A DNA stretch of 45,445 bases from Trichomonas tenax (lineage: Eukaryota > Parabasalia > Trichomonadida > Trichomonadidae), in contig JALKBU010000361.1 of NCBI GenBank assembly GCA_023091735.1, positions 1 through 45,445 of the forward strand. Direction: 5' to 3'. The stretch's first letter is position 1; every line of letters begins with the position of its first letter. Shown one piece after another: positions 1 through 9,498 of this stretch. Under the pieces are notes generated by a model. The model did not search any database. It saw only the letters and a list, made by a program, of their open reading frames with translations, and was not told the origin of the DNA. The position numbers were made by a program, and so were the translations under genes.

Positions 1-264
1 TAACATTTTCTCAAGAAGTTTTTTATTCGTCACTGATTCATAAATGGTTACATTTTCTTTTTCTACTGGTTCAGTAACTTGCTCCTTACTTTCTTCATTA
101 ACTTCTACAGGTTTTGATTCAGTTGACATATTAGTTAATGGAACCTTTCTCTTACAAACTTGAATTTTGCCATTCTTATCAGTCATAACATAATATAATG
201 GATGTTGTATTCCTTTGGCATCGTTAATGATTATTGAATTTCTCTCAGATCTGCTTAAGCTCAT
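1..264 (-). CDS. Partial ORF of unknown function, runs off the left edge
   Basis: An open frame of 88 codons begins with ATG at 264 on the minus strand and stays open to the first base of the window, so the C-terminus is missing. The protein starts MSLSRSERNS and later has a basic stretch (VCKRKVPL) followed by an acidic, Glu-rich stretch. I recognise no family. It is divergent from the ORF starting at 318, with only 53 bp of very AT-rich DNA between the two start codons, so they probably share a bidirectional promoter. The neighbouring decayed ORFs and GC-rich mini-hairpins suggest it belongs to a repetitive or mobile element rather than a housekeeping locus; that is inference. Confidence 0.4.
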   Translation of the reverse strand, partial: MSLSRSERNSIIINDAKGIQHPLYYVMTDKNGKIQVCKRKVPLTNMSTESKPVEVNEESKEQVTEPVEKENVTIYESVTNKKLLEKML

Positions 265-317
265 GATTTAATTGGTATTAAAAAATAATATTTTAAATTT
301 TTATCCAATATAAAACT

Positions 318-717
318 ATGACAGACTTTGAAATCGACATTAAAGGAAGAAATATTAAAGGAGCTTAGCTCCAAGACCGAAGGTCATGAACTCAAAGCAA
401 CAACGAAAACAAGAAAGACGAAAAAGAATGAACAACGGGCTGAAAGCCCTAAGGCACGAAGCCCTTCTGGTTGCAACCAACGGTTGCGTGTCGAAGTTGA
501 TACAGGAGCAACGGAGGAAAAACCCGTTAAACCTAAACGTAAGTGTACAGAAAAACAATTGGCTACACTTGCTGCAGGTCGTCAGAAAAATCCGAGGTGG
601 ATTGCAAAAAGAATGAAGGAAGAAGCTAAGAAGAAAGAAGAGGAACGGGCTAAAGCGCGTGAGGGACAAAGTCCCGAAGAAAAGAAGAAGCTTGAGGAAG
701 AGAAGAAATCCGAATAA
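318..717 (+). pseudogene. Lysine/glutamate-rich ORF broken by a mini-palindrome insertion
   Basis: ATG at 318 opens a short frame (MTDFEIDIKGRNIK...) that hits TAG at 366-368. That stop lies inside a perfect 13-base hairpin at 360-372 (GGAGC-TTA-GCTCC). The frame shifted by +1, as a 13-base insertion would shift it, is then open to 717 and encodes a highly charged protein with KRKCTEKQLATLAAGRQKNP and a Lys/Glu-rich helical tail. No ATG starts that second frame (its first possible start is TTG at 328), so the second half looks like the continuation of the first. Seven GC-rich mini-hairpins fall within 360-675. I recognise no family; a DNA-binding or virion-type basic protein of a mobile element is possible. 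The KNPR..AKR motif recurs in the relic at 1133-1246. Confidence 0.45.
360..675. repeat. Cluster of seven GC-rich mini-hairpins
   Basis: Seven short inverted repeats stand out in AT-rich surroundings: 360-372 (GGAGC/GCTCC), 375-385 (GACC/GGTC, loop GAA), 437-449 (GGGCT/AGCCC, loop GAA), 451-466 (AAGGC/GCCCTT, bulged), 473-487 (GCAACC/GGTTGC, loop AAC), 645-660 (imperfect, loop TAAA) and 663-675 (GGGAC/GTCCC, loop AAA). Most have three-base, purine-rich loops. Similar elements are at 1095-1113, 12969-12990 and 45426-45440. Confidence 0.7.
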
Positions 718-719
718 AT

Positions 720-1553
720 TTTCTCTCATAACCACTAAAATTATTTTTCAAATTTCTGACTTCATAAATCCTAATATTGACTTATAAAGTAACGTAAAAC
801 ATTTTCCACTAAAATTATTTTTCAAAATTTCCTTACCCCCAAATCCTTTCGCTTTCTTTTCTTAGTTAGTTAGTTAGTTTGTCATAAATTATTTTCAAAA
901 CTGAATAAATTTTATAAAGTCATTAGTTTCAAAATCAATTTTAACGTTAATTTTGTAAGAAATTCAAAAATTTATTTTCTATATGGAGGGACCCTAGCTT
1001 GTAAAATTAACTCTGTCGTGAAAATATATCATTAATAAATTATTGTTTTTATAATTTGCGATTTCAGTATTTATATAAAAAGATGTTAGCAGAACTCGTG
1101 GCGAAGTCACGAGGGATGCGAACATCTAATTACTAACTCCTTTTAGCGAACTGTCTAGGATTTTTCCTCTTCTGTTCGTCGAACATTGGGTATATAATGC
1201 GTCCATCATGTCTGTTATCATTGATGATTGCGAATAGTATCTTCATTTTATGAAAATATACTCCGGCAAACACAATTGAGAACACTCTGAAAAATCATAA
1301 ATCAAAAAAATGAAAACTTAAACATTTATTAATATTATCATAGATATATTATAAATGTAGAGTTTAATCATAAAATTTTTGAATAGGTTCCTTTAGTCAA
1401 AGAAATTTGGTCGAATTTTGTTTAAAGAAGGGTCTAAAAAAATCAAAAAGGAGTATTATAATTAGGGGTTTAAAAATTAAAGGGGGGTTGATCCAAACAT
1501 AATTATAAAAGAGGGTTTGAAAAGATTAAGCCGGGCGACAATAAAATTTTATA
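720..1553. other. AT-rich spacer with a nested hairpin and a small coding relic
   Basis: No full gene is visible. It holds a TTAG microsatellite near 865, a nested stem-loop at 1081-1127 (outer arms AGATGTT/AACATCT, inner arms CTCGTG/CACGAG) and the small minus-strand relic at 1133-1246. The last 120 bases before the PI4K start are purine-rich and contain no TCA-pyrimidine-W initiator close to the ATG. Confidence 0.5.
1133..1246 (-). pseudogene. Short ORF relic with KNPR..AKR motif
   Basis: A 37-codon frame starts with ATG at 1246 and ends TAG at 1133-1135: MKILFAIINDNRHDGRIIYP, then MFDEQKRKNPRQFAKRS. The frame is also open for about 15 codons upstream of the ATG, with protein-like composition, so this may be the end of a longer decayed gene. 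Its C-terminal KNPRQFAKR resembles KNPRWIAKR in the ORF at 318-717, which suggests the two relics share an origin. I recognise no family. The nested hairpin at 1081-1127 lies just past its stop. Confidence 0.25.
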
Positions 1554-4500
1554 ATGAGGAAGCAGGCGAACTCAATAGTCGACTTTTCAATGATTCTGCC
1601 ACTCCCTCAGCTCGATGTAGTTATTAATGGCAAACTTGAGAACTTAGAAAACAACCAAACATGCGGAGAAAACAAAAATCAGAAACATTTGGATGAACTC
1701 GATAGATTTCAAATACTTCTTCATCATCCACGCTCAAAACGTGCTCCAAGGATGATAGGTCACATTCTTAAATCTACAAAAAGTGAATTGGTTCTCAAAA
1801 AAGTTTTCGATTTCATTCAAGACGTACTTACGAGACCGCAGGAGTTCTTAGATAGAATAGAAAACGACCAATCAGCCCATAAAAGCAACGCAACACTCAG
1901 TTTAGTGGGCGAAGAGTCATCTTTAGATTCAATTCAAGTTTTTTCAATGTACATCGAGATCATTCCTATCGCTTATCAGGTCTTTAAGAAGGATCTACAG
2001 ACACAGTTGCTCGATGCTTTAGCTTTGTGCATTCCTACGTTGACTCCAAACGCGGCCAAGACAACAACGCAACTTAGCTTCAATTTGTATGTTACACTGA
2101 CAAAAGTCTGTCTTGATATCTTCTCTACATACTCAAAGCCGGAATCTTCGAAAGATTTGTTGTTGGATTTCGCTAAAAACGTTTTAAATCAAGCAATTGT
2201 CGTTGCAACGATGCTCTCTGAATACTCAAAGCGAACAAGAATACAGATTTCCACTTATGCCGGTTATCTTGGCGAATTGTTGCCTTTCGTTGCAGCAATC
2301 GAGAAAGCGATGAAAAACTGCGATGATGAACTCTCCAAACTTCTCCAACAGTTCTGGATCTGTTGTGTTATCTTTGCTTCATCCAATATCACATTGTTTT
2401 TCTCTCCTTGGGAATCTGCTTTAACATCAATTGCCAATTTCATGCCAGCACTCGTCCAGGGACAGACAAGAGGTGATTTTGCTGCAGTCAAATTCCGTGT
2501 CCAGGAGTTATTGAATTTGATGCAACCAGTGACATTATCGAAGATCCAAGATATCATTCCTATCTTTACGAAGCACATTCCAACATTGAACATCAAGATC
2601 CTTCAGGAAATGGAACTCCCTGATGCTGTTTATGCTTTGTCTTTGTATGCTTTGGAAAGACTTCGCGCATACAAGGGAATCATTTCACCACTGTTCCAAT
2701 ACTTCGAGGCTGAGTACACTTCCAATTTCTCTTTGATTCTCGATGCAATGGTTGAACCTCTCTTCACAAGGTTTTCCAAGTCCTTGGAGCAGTTCGAAGA
2801 TTTAGATGAAGGCAGAAGATGCGCAATCAATGCAATGATCACATTGATCGAAAGATATAATTCTTCAGTTCACAGAGTTAAAAACATTGTTGATTCTCAC
2901 TTGAAGGCTTTTGTCAGTGCACATCCATTCACCCTCTTCGACACTCGCGTCTTGCAAGCGATCTCTGATGGCGTCCATCTTCTTCAGTTCACAACAGTCG
3001 AAAGACAGAATGCTTTCAACAGCATCATCCAAGAATTGTTCACGAAATGCTGCACAACAGCTCCTTACGCTTTCATGGCAACACTTGAGCACATTGTCGT
3101 TGTTCAGAGTAAGTTCAACAATGAACAGAAGAGTTTTGTTTCAACAATCTACAAATTCTTGCCACAGATATTGCACGAAACATTCACAAGCGAATTGATT
3201 GTTAAATGCGTTCTCAGAGGCCAAGCAGAGTTCGCAACAATCGAAAAGATTCGTGCAATTGCTGATCTCGACGATAGATTATTATTGAGCTCTGTTTATG
3301 CTACATTTCATGATGATGAATCGATCTTGAGCGATTTAATTGTCTTCGCACCAAAGAGAACATTATTCCTCGCATGGAGCCACTGCATTATGAATGGAAG
3401 TCGCACAATTGCCGCAACAATGTCGAGATTGTTGTTATTGAAGCTCACAGAGACAATTAAAACGTGCACTGGAATCTTTGGTAACACATTGGACATCAAT
3501 GTTGTGAAAATGCAGAAAACCATTATCCAGTTCTTCATTGAACAAGCTGTCATTGGAAGAGACATGAGCGGTGTTACTCCGGTTGTCTCAACGGCCTTCG
3601 AAGTCCCAATTTTGTCACATCCGGCATGCATCACTGTTTTGATTCCATTGGCTCAACTTTGTTCATTCTTGATTACAACAAATGAAGCTGTTATGCCTCT
3701 CAAATCGATCGAGAACTTCAAGAGATTCGTTTCCAAATTAGTTTTGAAGTCCTTCTATTTCGCTGACGATCACAGAGTCTACGAATACATCACAGATGAT
3801 GAAGTTAAAGCTCTCGAAGACTTCATTGACATTATCGATCAACAGACAGCGAGAATCAACCAAGGACGCGGAAATGAGATCTCTATCAAGTCCTCGCAAG
3901 GCTCTTTGACATACGGAACAGAAGCTGCACTTCGCAAAGAGAACATTCTCGCCAAGGAAAGATCAACAGCAAACTTCGCTTTGAAGGGAGTCATCGACAA
4001 CAAAGTTCAGCTCAAAATAATGTCTGTCATCAATTACATGTTATGCAGTCAATTGCAAACATTCATTGGATATCTCAATCAATCGCCATCACCACAAACA
4101 CAGCGTTTGCTTGCTCTCCATCAGTTGAAGCCACAATCAATACATTTGTCAACAACAGTTCCAATTCTTTATAAAATTGATGCAGCTTCGATTTATGTTC
4201 TTTCAACAATTCCACAGATCGAAAACCAGATATCTCAGATCTTACTTAAGCTCGTCAAAGGATCCATTTATCACGCAGCCACTGTCCCTCAACTTGCATT
4301 GTTCCTCGCTAAGCAGCAAGTTTTCGATAAGAAGAATTTCATCTTTTGGTCAACTTTGTCTCCAGTTTCTGCTTTATCGCTTTTAGTTCCTGAAATAATG
4401 AACGACAAACGCTCAGCGAGCTACGTCGCGAGATGCTTCGAGAAGTTCACGGAGAAAGAATCTTTGATGTACATTCCACAGCTTGTTCAGTCATTGAGAT

Positions 4501-5744
4501 TCGATGTTCACGGCATTATGCAGAACTTCTTGATGGAATTTGCAACAACAAATGAGATTTTCGCACATTACTTGTTGTGGAACATTCTCGCAGAAAAGAA
4601 TAACCACGTCACAGAGAACGACAATCTTCCTGAAATTTTGCAGTCATTGGAGAGAAAGATCATCGACAAGATGACTCCACAGCAGAGAACATTATACGAA
4701 GCTGAATTCCATTTAATTGACCAACTTGATGAAGTTTCACAGAGACTTCTTCCTCTCGAGATTCCAAATAGACCGCCGGCTTTGTACGATATGCTCAAGG
4801 AGATGGAAATTCCAGATGGTTTGTACATCCCATCAAATCCAAACTACAGGATTCTTTCCATCGATGCTGAGAACTCCGTTCCACTCAAATCTCACGCAAG
4901 AGTTCCAATCTTGGTCAAGTTCAAAGTCTATGATGAGAATGATGAAGAGAAGAAGCCAATTCCATTCTCCTGTATGTTCAAGATCCACGATGATGTCAGA
5001 CAGGACGCGATGATGATACAGTTCATTGATGTGTTCAAGGGAATCTTCAGAGATGCCGGCATCAATTGCTTCTTGTATCCATACAGAGTTTTCGCTACAG
5101 GAGAGAACAGAGGTGTCCTTGAAATCATCCCGAAGTCCAAATCTCGTCACGATCTCGGTACAGCTACAAACGAAGATTTGCTTCACTACTTCATTTCCAA
5201 GTATGGACAGATCGGCACTCTAGCATTCAACAAGGCTCAAGACAACTTCGTGAGATCAATGGCTCCAAACTCATTGATCTGTCACCTCTTCCAAGTCAAG
5301 GATAGACACAACGCTAACATCATGATTGATGAAGACGGCCACGTCATTCACATCGACTTCGGCTTCATCTTCGAGATCTCTCCTGGTGGCAACGTCAAGT
5401 TCGAACGTGCTCCGTTCAAGCTATCAAAGGAGATGATCGATCTGATGGGAGGAGGAAGAGATGCTGCACCTTTCAAGCTCTTCAGGAAGCTCTTGATTCA
5501 GTGCGTGTTCGCTGCGAGATCGAGACACGAAGAGATCGAAGCAATTACAAACCTGATGAGATCAGCAGGATTCCCATGCTTCAGAGCTGATTCCATCAAG
5601 AAACTTCGTGAAAGATTCTGTGTCGGACTCACTGCTAAAGAAGTCGTCCAAACAGTCGACAATCTCATCAATAGCTCTTATGAAGCTATCACAACAACAA
5701 CTTATGATGCATTCCAGGCTAGTTCAAACAAGATTTACTTCTAA
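1554..5744 (+). CDS. Phosphatidylinositol 4-kinase type III alpha-like
   Basis: This 1396-residue protein is a lipid kinase that would phosphorylate phosphatidylinositol at the 4-position at the plasma membrane or Golgi. The C-terminal 250 residues carry the PI3/4-kinase catalytic domain: the nucleotide-binding lobe includes DDVRQDAMMIQ, the catalytic loop is DRHNANIM (Asp1250), and the metal-binding DFG is at about 1268 within HVIHIDFGFIFEISPGGN. The SPGGN and MGGGRDAAPFK signatures match the PI4KA/Stt4 subfamily rather than PI3K or TOR. A helical PIK accessory region precedes it (about 950-1060). The N-terminal two thirds is alpha-solenoid without recognised motifs. It is shorter than human PI4KA (about 2100 residues). 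ATG at 1554 is the first in frame; a second at 1590 cannot be excluded. No intron is evident. Confidence 0.93.
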   Translation: MRKQANSIVDFSMILPLPQLDVVINGKLENLENNQTCGENKNQKHLDELDRFQILLHHPRSKRAPRMIGHILKSTKSELVLKKVFDFIQDVLTRPQEFLDRIENDQSAHKSNATLSLVGEESSLDSIQVFSMYIEIIPIAYQVFKKDLQTQLLDALALCIPTLTPNAAKTTTQLSFNLYVTLTKVCLDIFSTYSKPESSKDLLLDFAKNVLNQAIVVATMLSEYSKRTRIQISTYAGYLGELLPFVAAIEKAMKNCDDELSKLLQQFWICCVIFASSNITLFFSPWESALTSIANFMPALVQGQTRGDFAAVKFRVQELLNLMQPVTLSKIQDIIPIFTKHIPTLNIKILQEMELPDAVYALSLYALERLRAYKGIISPLFQYFEAEYTSNFSLILDAMVEPLFTRFSKSLEQFEDLDEGRRCAINAMITLIERYNSSVHRVKNIVDSHLKAFVSAHPFTLFDTRVLQAISDGVHLLQFTTVERQNAFNSIIQELFTKCCTTAPYAFMATLEHIVVVQSKFNNEQKSFVSTIYKFLPQILHETFTSELIVKCVLRGQAEFATIEKIRAIADLDDRLLLSSVYATFHDDESILSDLIVFAPKRTLFLAWSHCIMNGSRTIAATMSRLLLLKLTETIKTCTGIFGNTLDINVVKMQKTIIQFFIEQAVIGRDMSGVTPVVSTAFEVPILSHPACITVLIPLAQLCSFLITTNEAVMPLKSIENFKRFVSKLVLKSFYFADDHRVYEYITDDEVKALEDFIDIIDQQTARINQGRGNEISIKSSQGSLTYGTEAALRKENILAKERSTANFALKGVIDNKVQLKIMSVINYMLCSQLQTFIGYLNQSPSPQTQRLLALHQLKPQSIHLSTTVPILYKIDAASIYVLSTIPQIENQISQILLKLVKGSIYHAATVPQLALFLAKQQVFDKKNFIFWSTLSPVSALSLLVPEIMNDKRSASYVARCFEKFTEKESLMYIPQLVQSLRFDVHGIMQNFLMEFATTNEIFAHYLLWNILAEKNNHVTENDNLPEILQSLERKIIDKMTPQQRTLYEAEFHLIDQLDEVSQRLLPLEIPNRPPALYDMLKEMEIPDGLYIPSNPNYRILSIDAENSVPLKSHARVPILVKFKVYDENDEEKKPIPFSCMFKIHDDVRQDAMMIQFIDVFKGIFRDAGINCFLYPYRVFATGENRGVLEIIPKSKSRHDLGTATNEDLLHYFISKYGQIGTLAFNKAQDNFVRSMAPNSLICHLFQVKDRHNANIMIDEDGHVIHIDFGFIFEISPGGNVKFERAPFKLSKEMIDLMGGGRDAAPFKLFRKLLIQCVFAARSRHEEIEAITNLMRSAGFPCFRADSIKKLRERFCVGLTAKEVVQTVDNLINSSYEAITTTTYDAFQASSNKIYF

Positions 5745-5893
5745 CAACATATTATTAAATAAATAGAATGTCTGTTTTAAAACTATATATATATATATAT
5801 TATTCTCTAAACATAATAAAATATTTTTTTTTCAATTAACAATAAAAATGCTAATCGAACAAATTATAGAAGAAAATCGTTATCAACGTATAA
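5745..5893. other. Convergent intergenic spacer
   Basis: This is the short AT-rich gap between two converging genes, with an AT dinucleotide run near 5785-5800. It presumably holds both 3' ends; I see no other feature. Confidence 0.5.
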
Positions 5894-6664
5894 TTATACA
5901 TTAGATGTTGGTGGAGTTCTTCCGAAAATGCACATTTGAATCGATGTTGTTATATCAAACATCATTGGAACGAGAGAACCAACAATCCATGGTGTCTGAC
6001 GCCACAAATATTCCTGATCAAGGCTGTAAAGGAAAACAGAGAATGAATAAGTTGCATTTGCAGTTACGATCAACGCAATGTAAATTGGACTGAAGTCAGT
6101 GATGTATTTTCGCTCTATATTTTTGATTAATTGAGGAATTCTCGATGAAATGTAAAGAAATGATCCGATCCATCCTGAAACAGAACCATATAGACTCGAA
6201 CCTCTGTAAGGCTTTGTATAATCAATTGATAACACTGCTGCAGCGACTCCTGAAGCAGTAAGCAAAGAAACACGCGATAAATCGTTTGAATATCCTGCTG
6301 TGTCCTTCGTTTTCTTCTGTTGACACGGCCAACCGCCGTAAATCGTGAACTGCATCAAAAGAATGAAGTCAATCGAAACGTAGACAATACCTTGAATAAT
6401 TTGTGTCGCTAAAGCGTGAGTTACTATTGCTCCTATGAGATTTAATGAGTCAGCAATGACCATCAGTGTGAAATAGAACGGACTTTGTCCATCAACGTGT
6501 TTAGTTTTGAAGTTATGGTAAATTTGTGGAATAGAGCAAATCAGCCAAATAGAATTAGATACCATCCCGATTCCGAAACTCGCCTGTTCCTTAGGAGTTG
6601 CGACGCAGTTGTCGAACAGTTTGTAGATCCACTTTATGTAACCTTTAGGACAGACGTCCGCCAT
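5894..6664 (-). CDS. PQ-loop transporter, SLC66A1/Ypq1-like
   Basis: This 256-residue polytopic membrane protein has two PQ-loop repeats, each centred on a Pro-Gln pair (SIPQIYHNFKTKHVDGQSP and RIPQLIKNIERKYITDFSP), with about seven hydrophobic segments. The closing LWRQTPWIVGSLVPMMFD resembles the end of PQLC2/Ypq proteins, which export cationic amino acids from lysosomes or vacuoles. Substrate and location are inferred from the family. The frame is open to an upstream ATG at 6730, but those 22 codons consist of the dispersed TTTACTTGTCAG-type repeat seen just outside the gene. ATG at 6664 is preceded by a TCACA initiator-like element, so I prefer 6664. It converges on the PI4K gene. Confidence 0.8.
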   Translation of the reverse strand: MADVCPKGYIKWIYKLFDNCVATPKEQASFGIGMVSNSIWLICSIPQIYHNFKTKHVDGQSPFYFTLMVIADSLNLIGAIVTHALATQIIQGIVYVSIDFILLMQFTIYGGWPCQQKKTKDTAGYSNDLSRVSLLTASGVAAAVLSIDYTKPYRGSSLYGSVSGWIGSFLYISSRIPQLIKNIERKYITDFSPIYIALIVTANATYSFSVFLYSLDQEYLWRQTPWIVGSLVPMMFDITTSIQMCIFGRTPPTSNV

Positions 6665-7104
6665 GTAATGTGATTTCTGACATGTAATTTGCAATATGGC
6701 AAATAAAGTAATCTGGCAAGTAAATCTCATTCTGACAAGTAAAGTAATTTAACGAGTAAATTAGTTTCTGACAAGTAAAGTCCCATTATTAAAATCATAA
6801 TTATCTCAATATTGAAACATCTTAAGGACTTTATATTAGCATTGAGATATAGCTTATTGATGTTAGTCATTATAATGACTGGTTATGTAATTGAAACTTC
6901 GAAATGTTTTGCTTCAACTAAAATTGAAATCATCGGAAGAAAACGCAAGATTCAGAAATTGTGCATCATGTACAAAAGAATCATAGAAATATTATCACTA
7001 TAAAAATTAAACAAGCAATTTGAGCTATTATGGCTGATAAATCAAATGAATTATTGGAAAAGAAAAAATGAAATTTTTATCTTCTAAAATGATGAAACAA
7101 CAAA
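6665..7104. other. Spacer with tandem variants of the GACATGTAAAG motif
   Basis: 6665-6790 contains at least four variants of a short motif (tgacatgtaa, ggcaagtaaa, and tgacaagtaaag twice) that also occurs near 13030-13200, 19230, 19570-19810 and 26900. The rest to 7104 has only short frames without a credible ATG start. Confidence 0.5.
6669..6673 (-). promoter_or_regulatory. Initiator-like TCACA before the PQ-loop gene
   Basis: On the coding strand TCACA lies 4 bases before the ATG at 6664. It matches the TCA-pyrimidine-A/T initiator of trichomonads and helps choose this start over the ATG at 6730. Confidence 0.5.
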
Positions 7105-7749
7105 TTAGTTCTGGTTCTTGGATATGTGGCCGATGATGCTGACGTCATCTTCAGCATCTTCGTCGGCAAACTTCATTGAAAAATCGCCGTCGTAAGTTCC
7201 AATGAGCTCAATCTTGTTGAGAGCGATGCATGGAGGATCTCCAGGGCATGGCTGGTCCTGAATGAGCCTGATGTACTTGGCTTCGTATGTTTCACTAAAA
7301 GTGAATGTTTTGTCCTTACATCTTCTCATTTCTTTGTCTTTCTCTACTTTATGAATTGTCTTCCATGTTGAGTTATCGTTTGAGATTTGGAAGGACCAGG
7401 AGTACAAACAGCACTTGCAGCAGTATGTACCGGTCTCATAGCAGCAGCAGCGACTAGCGGAAGTGCAACAACCTGATTTTAAGTAATATCCATTTAATTT
7501 CATCATTTTCCCAGTTACACTCAAAATGAGGAATGGATGTTCATCATATGATCTAGCGCAGTTAGAACACCAATCATAGGACTTCTCAATTTGATCAAAA
7601 GCATATTCAGGTTTGGTTTTCTGAATTGAGCCGTTTATGTATTGAGAACTTGAACCAGAGGTGTAATGCTCGATCAGATTCGATTTATACGCTTTTTTAA
7701 GAATAGAATTTGAATCTACCAAAGCTTCGAAAATAACAAAAGTTAACAT
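7105..7749 (-). CDS. Discoidin (F5/8 type C)-like protein with cysteine cluster
   Basis: This 214-residue protein fits a galactose-binding-like (F5/8 type C) fold: LNGYYLKSGCC, then YSWSFQISNDNSTWKTIHKV, then EAKYIRLIQDQPCPGDPPC and LNKIELIGTY are the usual strand motifs of such domains. A cluster of Cys residues (CCTSASRCCCYETGTYCCKC) sits between the first two strands, a feature I associate with trichomonad members of this fold. The N-terminus is weakly hydrophobic, without a clear signal peptide. ATG at 7749 is the first in frame. An AAAAAGTGACA element immediately precedes it on the coding strand; similar elements precede the FYVE and POP1 genes. Ligand and cellular location are unknown. 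Confidence 0.65.
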   Translation of the reverse strand: MLTFVIFEALVDSNSILKKAYKSNLIEHYTSGSSSQYINGSIQKTKPEYAFDQIEKSYDWCSNCARSYDEHPFLILSVTGKMMKLNGYYLKSGCCTSASRCCCYETGTYCCKCCLYSWSFQISNDNSTWKTIHKVEKDKEMRRCKDKTFTFSETYEAKYIRLIQDQPCPGDPPCIALNKIELIGTYDGDFSMKFADEDAEDDVSIIGHISKNQN

Positions 7750-8990
7750 TGTCACTTTTTGTAATAACCTTAATTAATATATTCATCTCAAGGTTGTCTG
7801 TCATTAATATTATGATTATGTATACTTACATTTCACTTCTGTTAGCTAATTGGCTCTAATCTGCAGCAGCGTGCATAACTATTTAAATAACATTTAAATT
7901 CTTAAAATTATCTCAAAATAGGACTCGCAGATGAATTAACCAATATGTGCACTGTGATATAAAAGCATAACTAAAAGTGCTCGATACTATAAATGGCAAA
8001 AATCTATATGTGGTTTTTGGATATAAAACATTATATTTATTTGTATATTTTTAAAGAGATGACAAGGTTCTCTATGTAATGGAAATGGGTTGTGCTGATT
8101 TGTTATCTATTTTAGACTTTAGTCAAATCAAAATGGATATTTATCATCATAAAACTTATAAACAGAGCTTGCCTTTTAATGCAAACATGCAATGGGTAGA
8201 TTTAATCAGATCCAGACTATTTGAGTTGGATGAATCTATAATGGGAATGATTTTACTCGTTTGGCATTCGACCGATAAAAGTGGTTTTTGAGTTATTTAG
8301 ATAAACTAAGGATATTTCTAAAATTCAATAATAGTGCCCCAGCGTTACATTTTTGCACCGCTGATTCATCAAAACGCATCAAGAACGAAAAATTATTTCA
8401 ACTTTTTTCGGGAATTAAGAAAGATCAAACAGTATCGTGTTGCATACCGATGCATAAATATATCTTTATCAAAAATTCTTAGACGAAGACTTTTTGGTTC
8501 AAAATTCGAGAATGAAGCAAAAAATCAACAAATTATGATTCATAATCATTAGCAAGAATGCTTTCATCAATTCAGAGATTTACATATCGATGCTTGACTT
8601 ATTTTGATAGAATAAGAAAGATCCAAATACATGTAATAGAATGCCCCTGCGTGTCAAACGTTGAGTACTAGAAAATTTTATATTTTTGAATGAGACTATC
8701 AATCAATGACAAGCAGCATTCATAGATAAGAAATAACAAATTATTTCCATCTTCGTCAGAACACTTAATTTGATAGAACTCAATATTCGAATAGCAAAGA
8801 ATTCATAAAATCTGTATTGGCGTGTCATTTGGGTTGCTTCGAGTGTACAATCTCATTGTTCGATTTTCTTTCTCGATTGAGACATGCATCTATAAATTCG
8901 TTCTCAATACAAAGCATTTTTCTAAAAATAGACACATCAGCATATCGGGGAAGTCCCAGAGGAAGAAACAGATGTTTCAAGCAGGGCAAG
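7750..8990. other. Spacer with short unassigned ORFs
   Basis: The only ATG-started frame of note is 8079-8291 (70 codons, beginning MEMGCADLLSILDFSQIKMD), which I cannot assign. Two overlapping frames at 8288-8552 lack ATG starts but have mixed, protein-like composition with basic patches. The phrase 'aagaaagatc' recurs near 8418 and 8618. The stretch may contain a badly decayed gene; I cannot show it. Confidence 0.3.
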
Positions 8991-9498
8991 ATGAGGTTCA
9001 GTCCAGTCGACGACGCAAAGCTGATAAAGCTTGTCTCCAAGAAGGATAAAGTGGACTGGGTAAAGATATCACGCAAAATGAAGAATAAAACGCCAATACA
9101 GTGCCGAGAGAGATGGAATAACTATCTCAACCCAGAGCTCCACCAGGTGGAATGGAGTGAGCAAGAAGACGTACTCTTGATGAACAAGTTCAACGAGATA
9201 GGCGCGCACTGGAACGAAATAGCAAAATTTTTCAACGGGCAATAATGTACGAAACAGTTTCTTAACTCTATCAAGATGCAACAAAAAATCAAAACTAAAT
9301 GCACAAATACAGAAAGAAGACACCTCCGACGAGATGAGCAAAGGTGAAATCAAGGCAGAGGTCATAGACGCAAAATTCCACGCAGGAAGCAACTCCAACT
9401 TTGCTGATATTATCGATATGGTATTCAAAACAGAAGGTGTAATTGATATTTTCGAGAAGAGGGAAGGCGATGATCAGTTTCCGTTTGAATTCATTTAA
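8991..9498 (+). pseudogene. R2R3-type Myb protein broken by one frameshift
   Basis: ATG at 8991 starts a Myb DNA-binding protein. Repeat one (FSPVDDAKLIKLVSKKD...DWVKISRKMKNKTPIQCRERW) is complete with its Trp spacing, and repeat two (WSEQEDVLLMNKFNEIGAHW) has begun when the frame stops at TAA 9243-9245 after FFNGQ. One extra G in the GGG at 9237-9239 accounts for the break: removing it in register gives FFNGNNVRNSFLTL, the expected third helix. The second frame then runs to TAA at 9496-9498 with an acidic tail, giving about 168 residues, a size I associate with trichomonad Myb proteins. It could be a recent pseudogene, a sequencing error or a true short variant. Confidence 0.75.

Noticed and set aside
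355..735. Minus-strand ORF of 126 codons opposite the lysine-rich ORF
   Set aside because: Phe/Leu-rich composition is the mirror of the Lys/Glu-rich plus frame; a shadow.
6665..6730. Signal peptide of the PQ-loop protein
   Set aside because: The extra N-terminal codons are repeat sequence shared with non-coding DNA, and an initiator-like site lies just before the internal ATG.
6812..7003. Plus-strand ORF between the PQ-loop and discoidin genes
   Set aside because: Starts with TTG and has no recognisable features.
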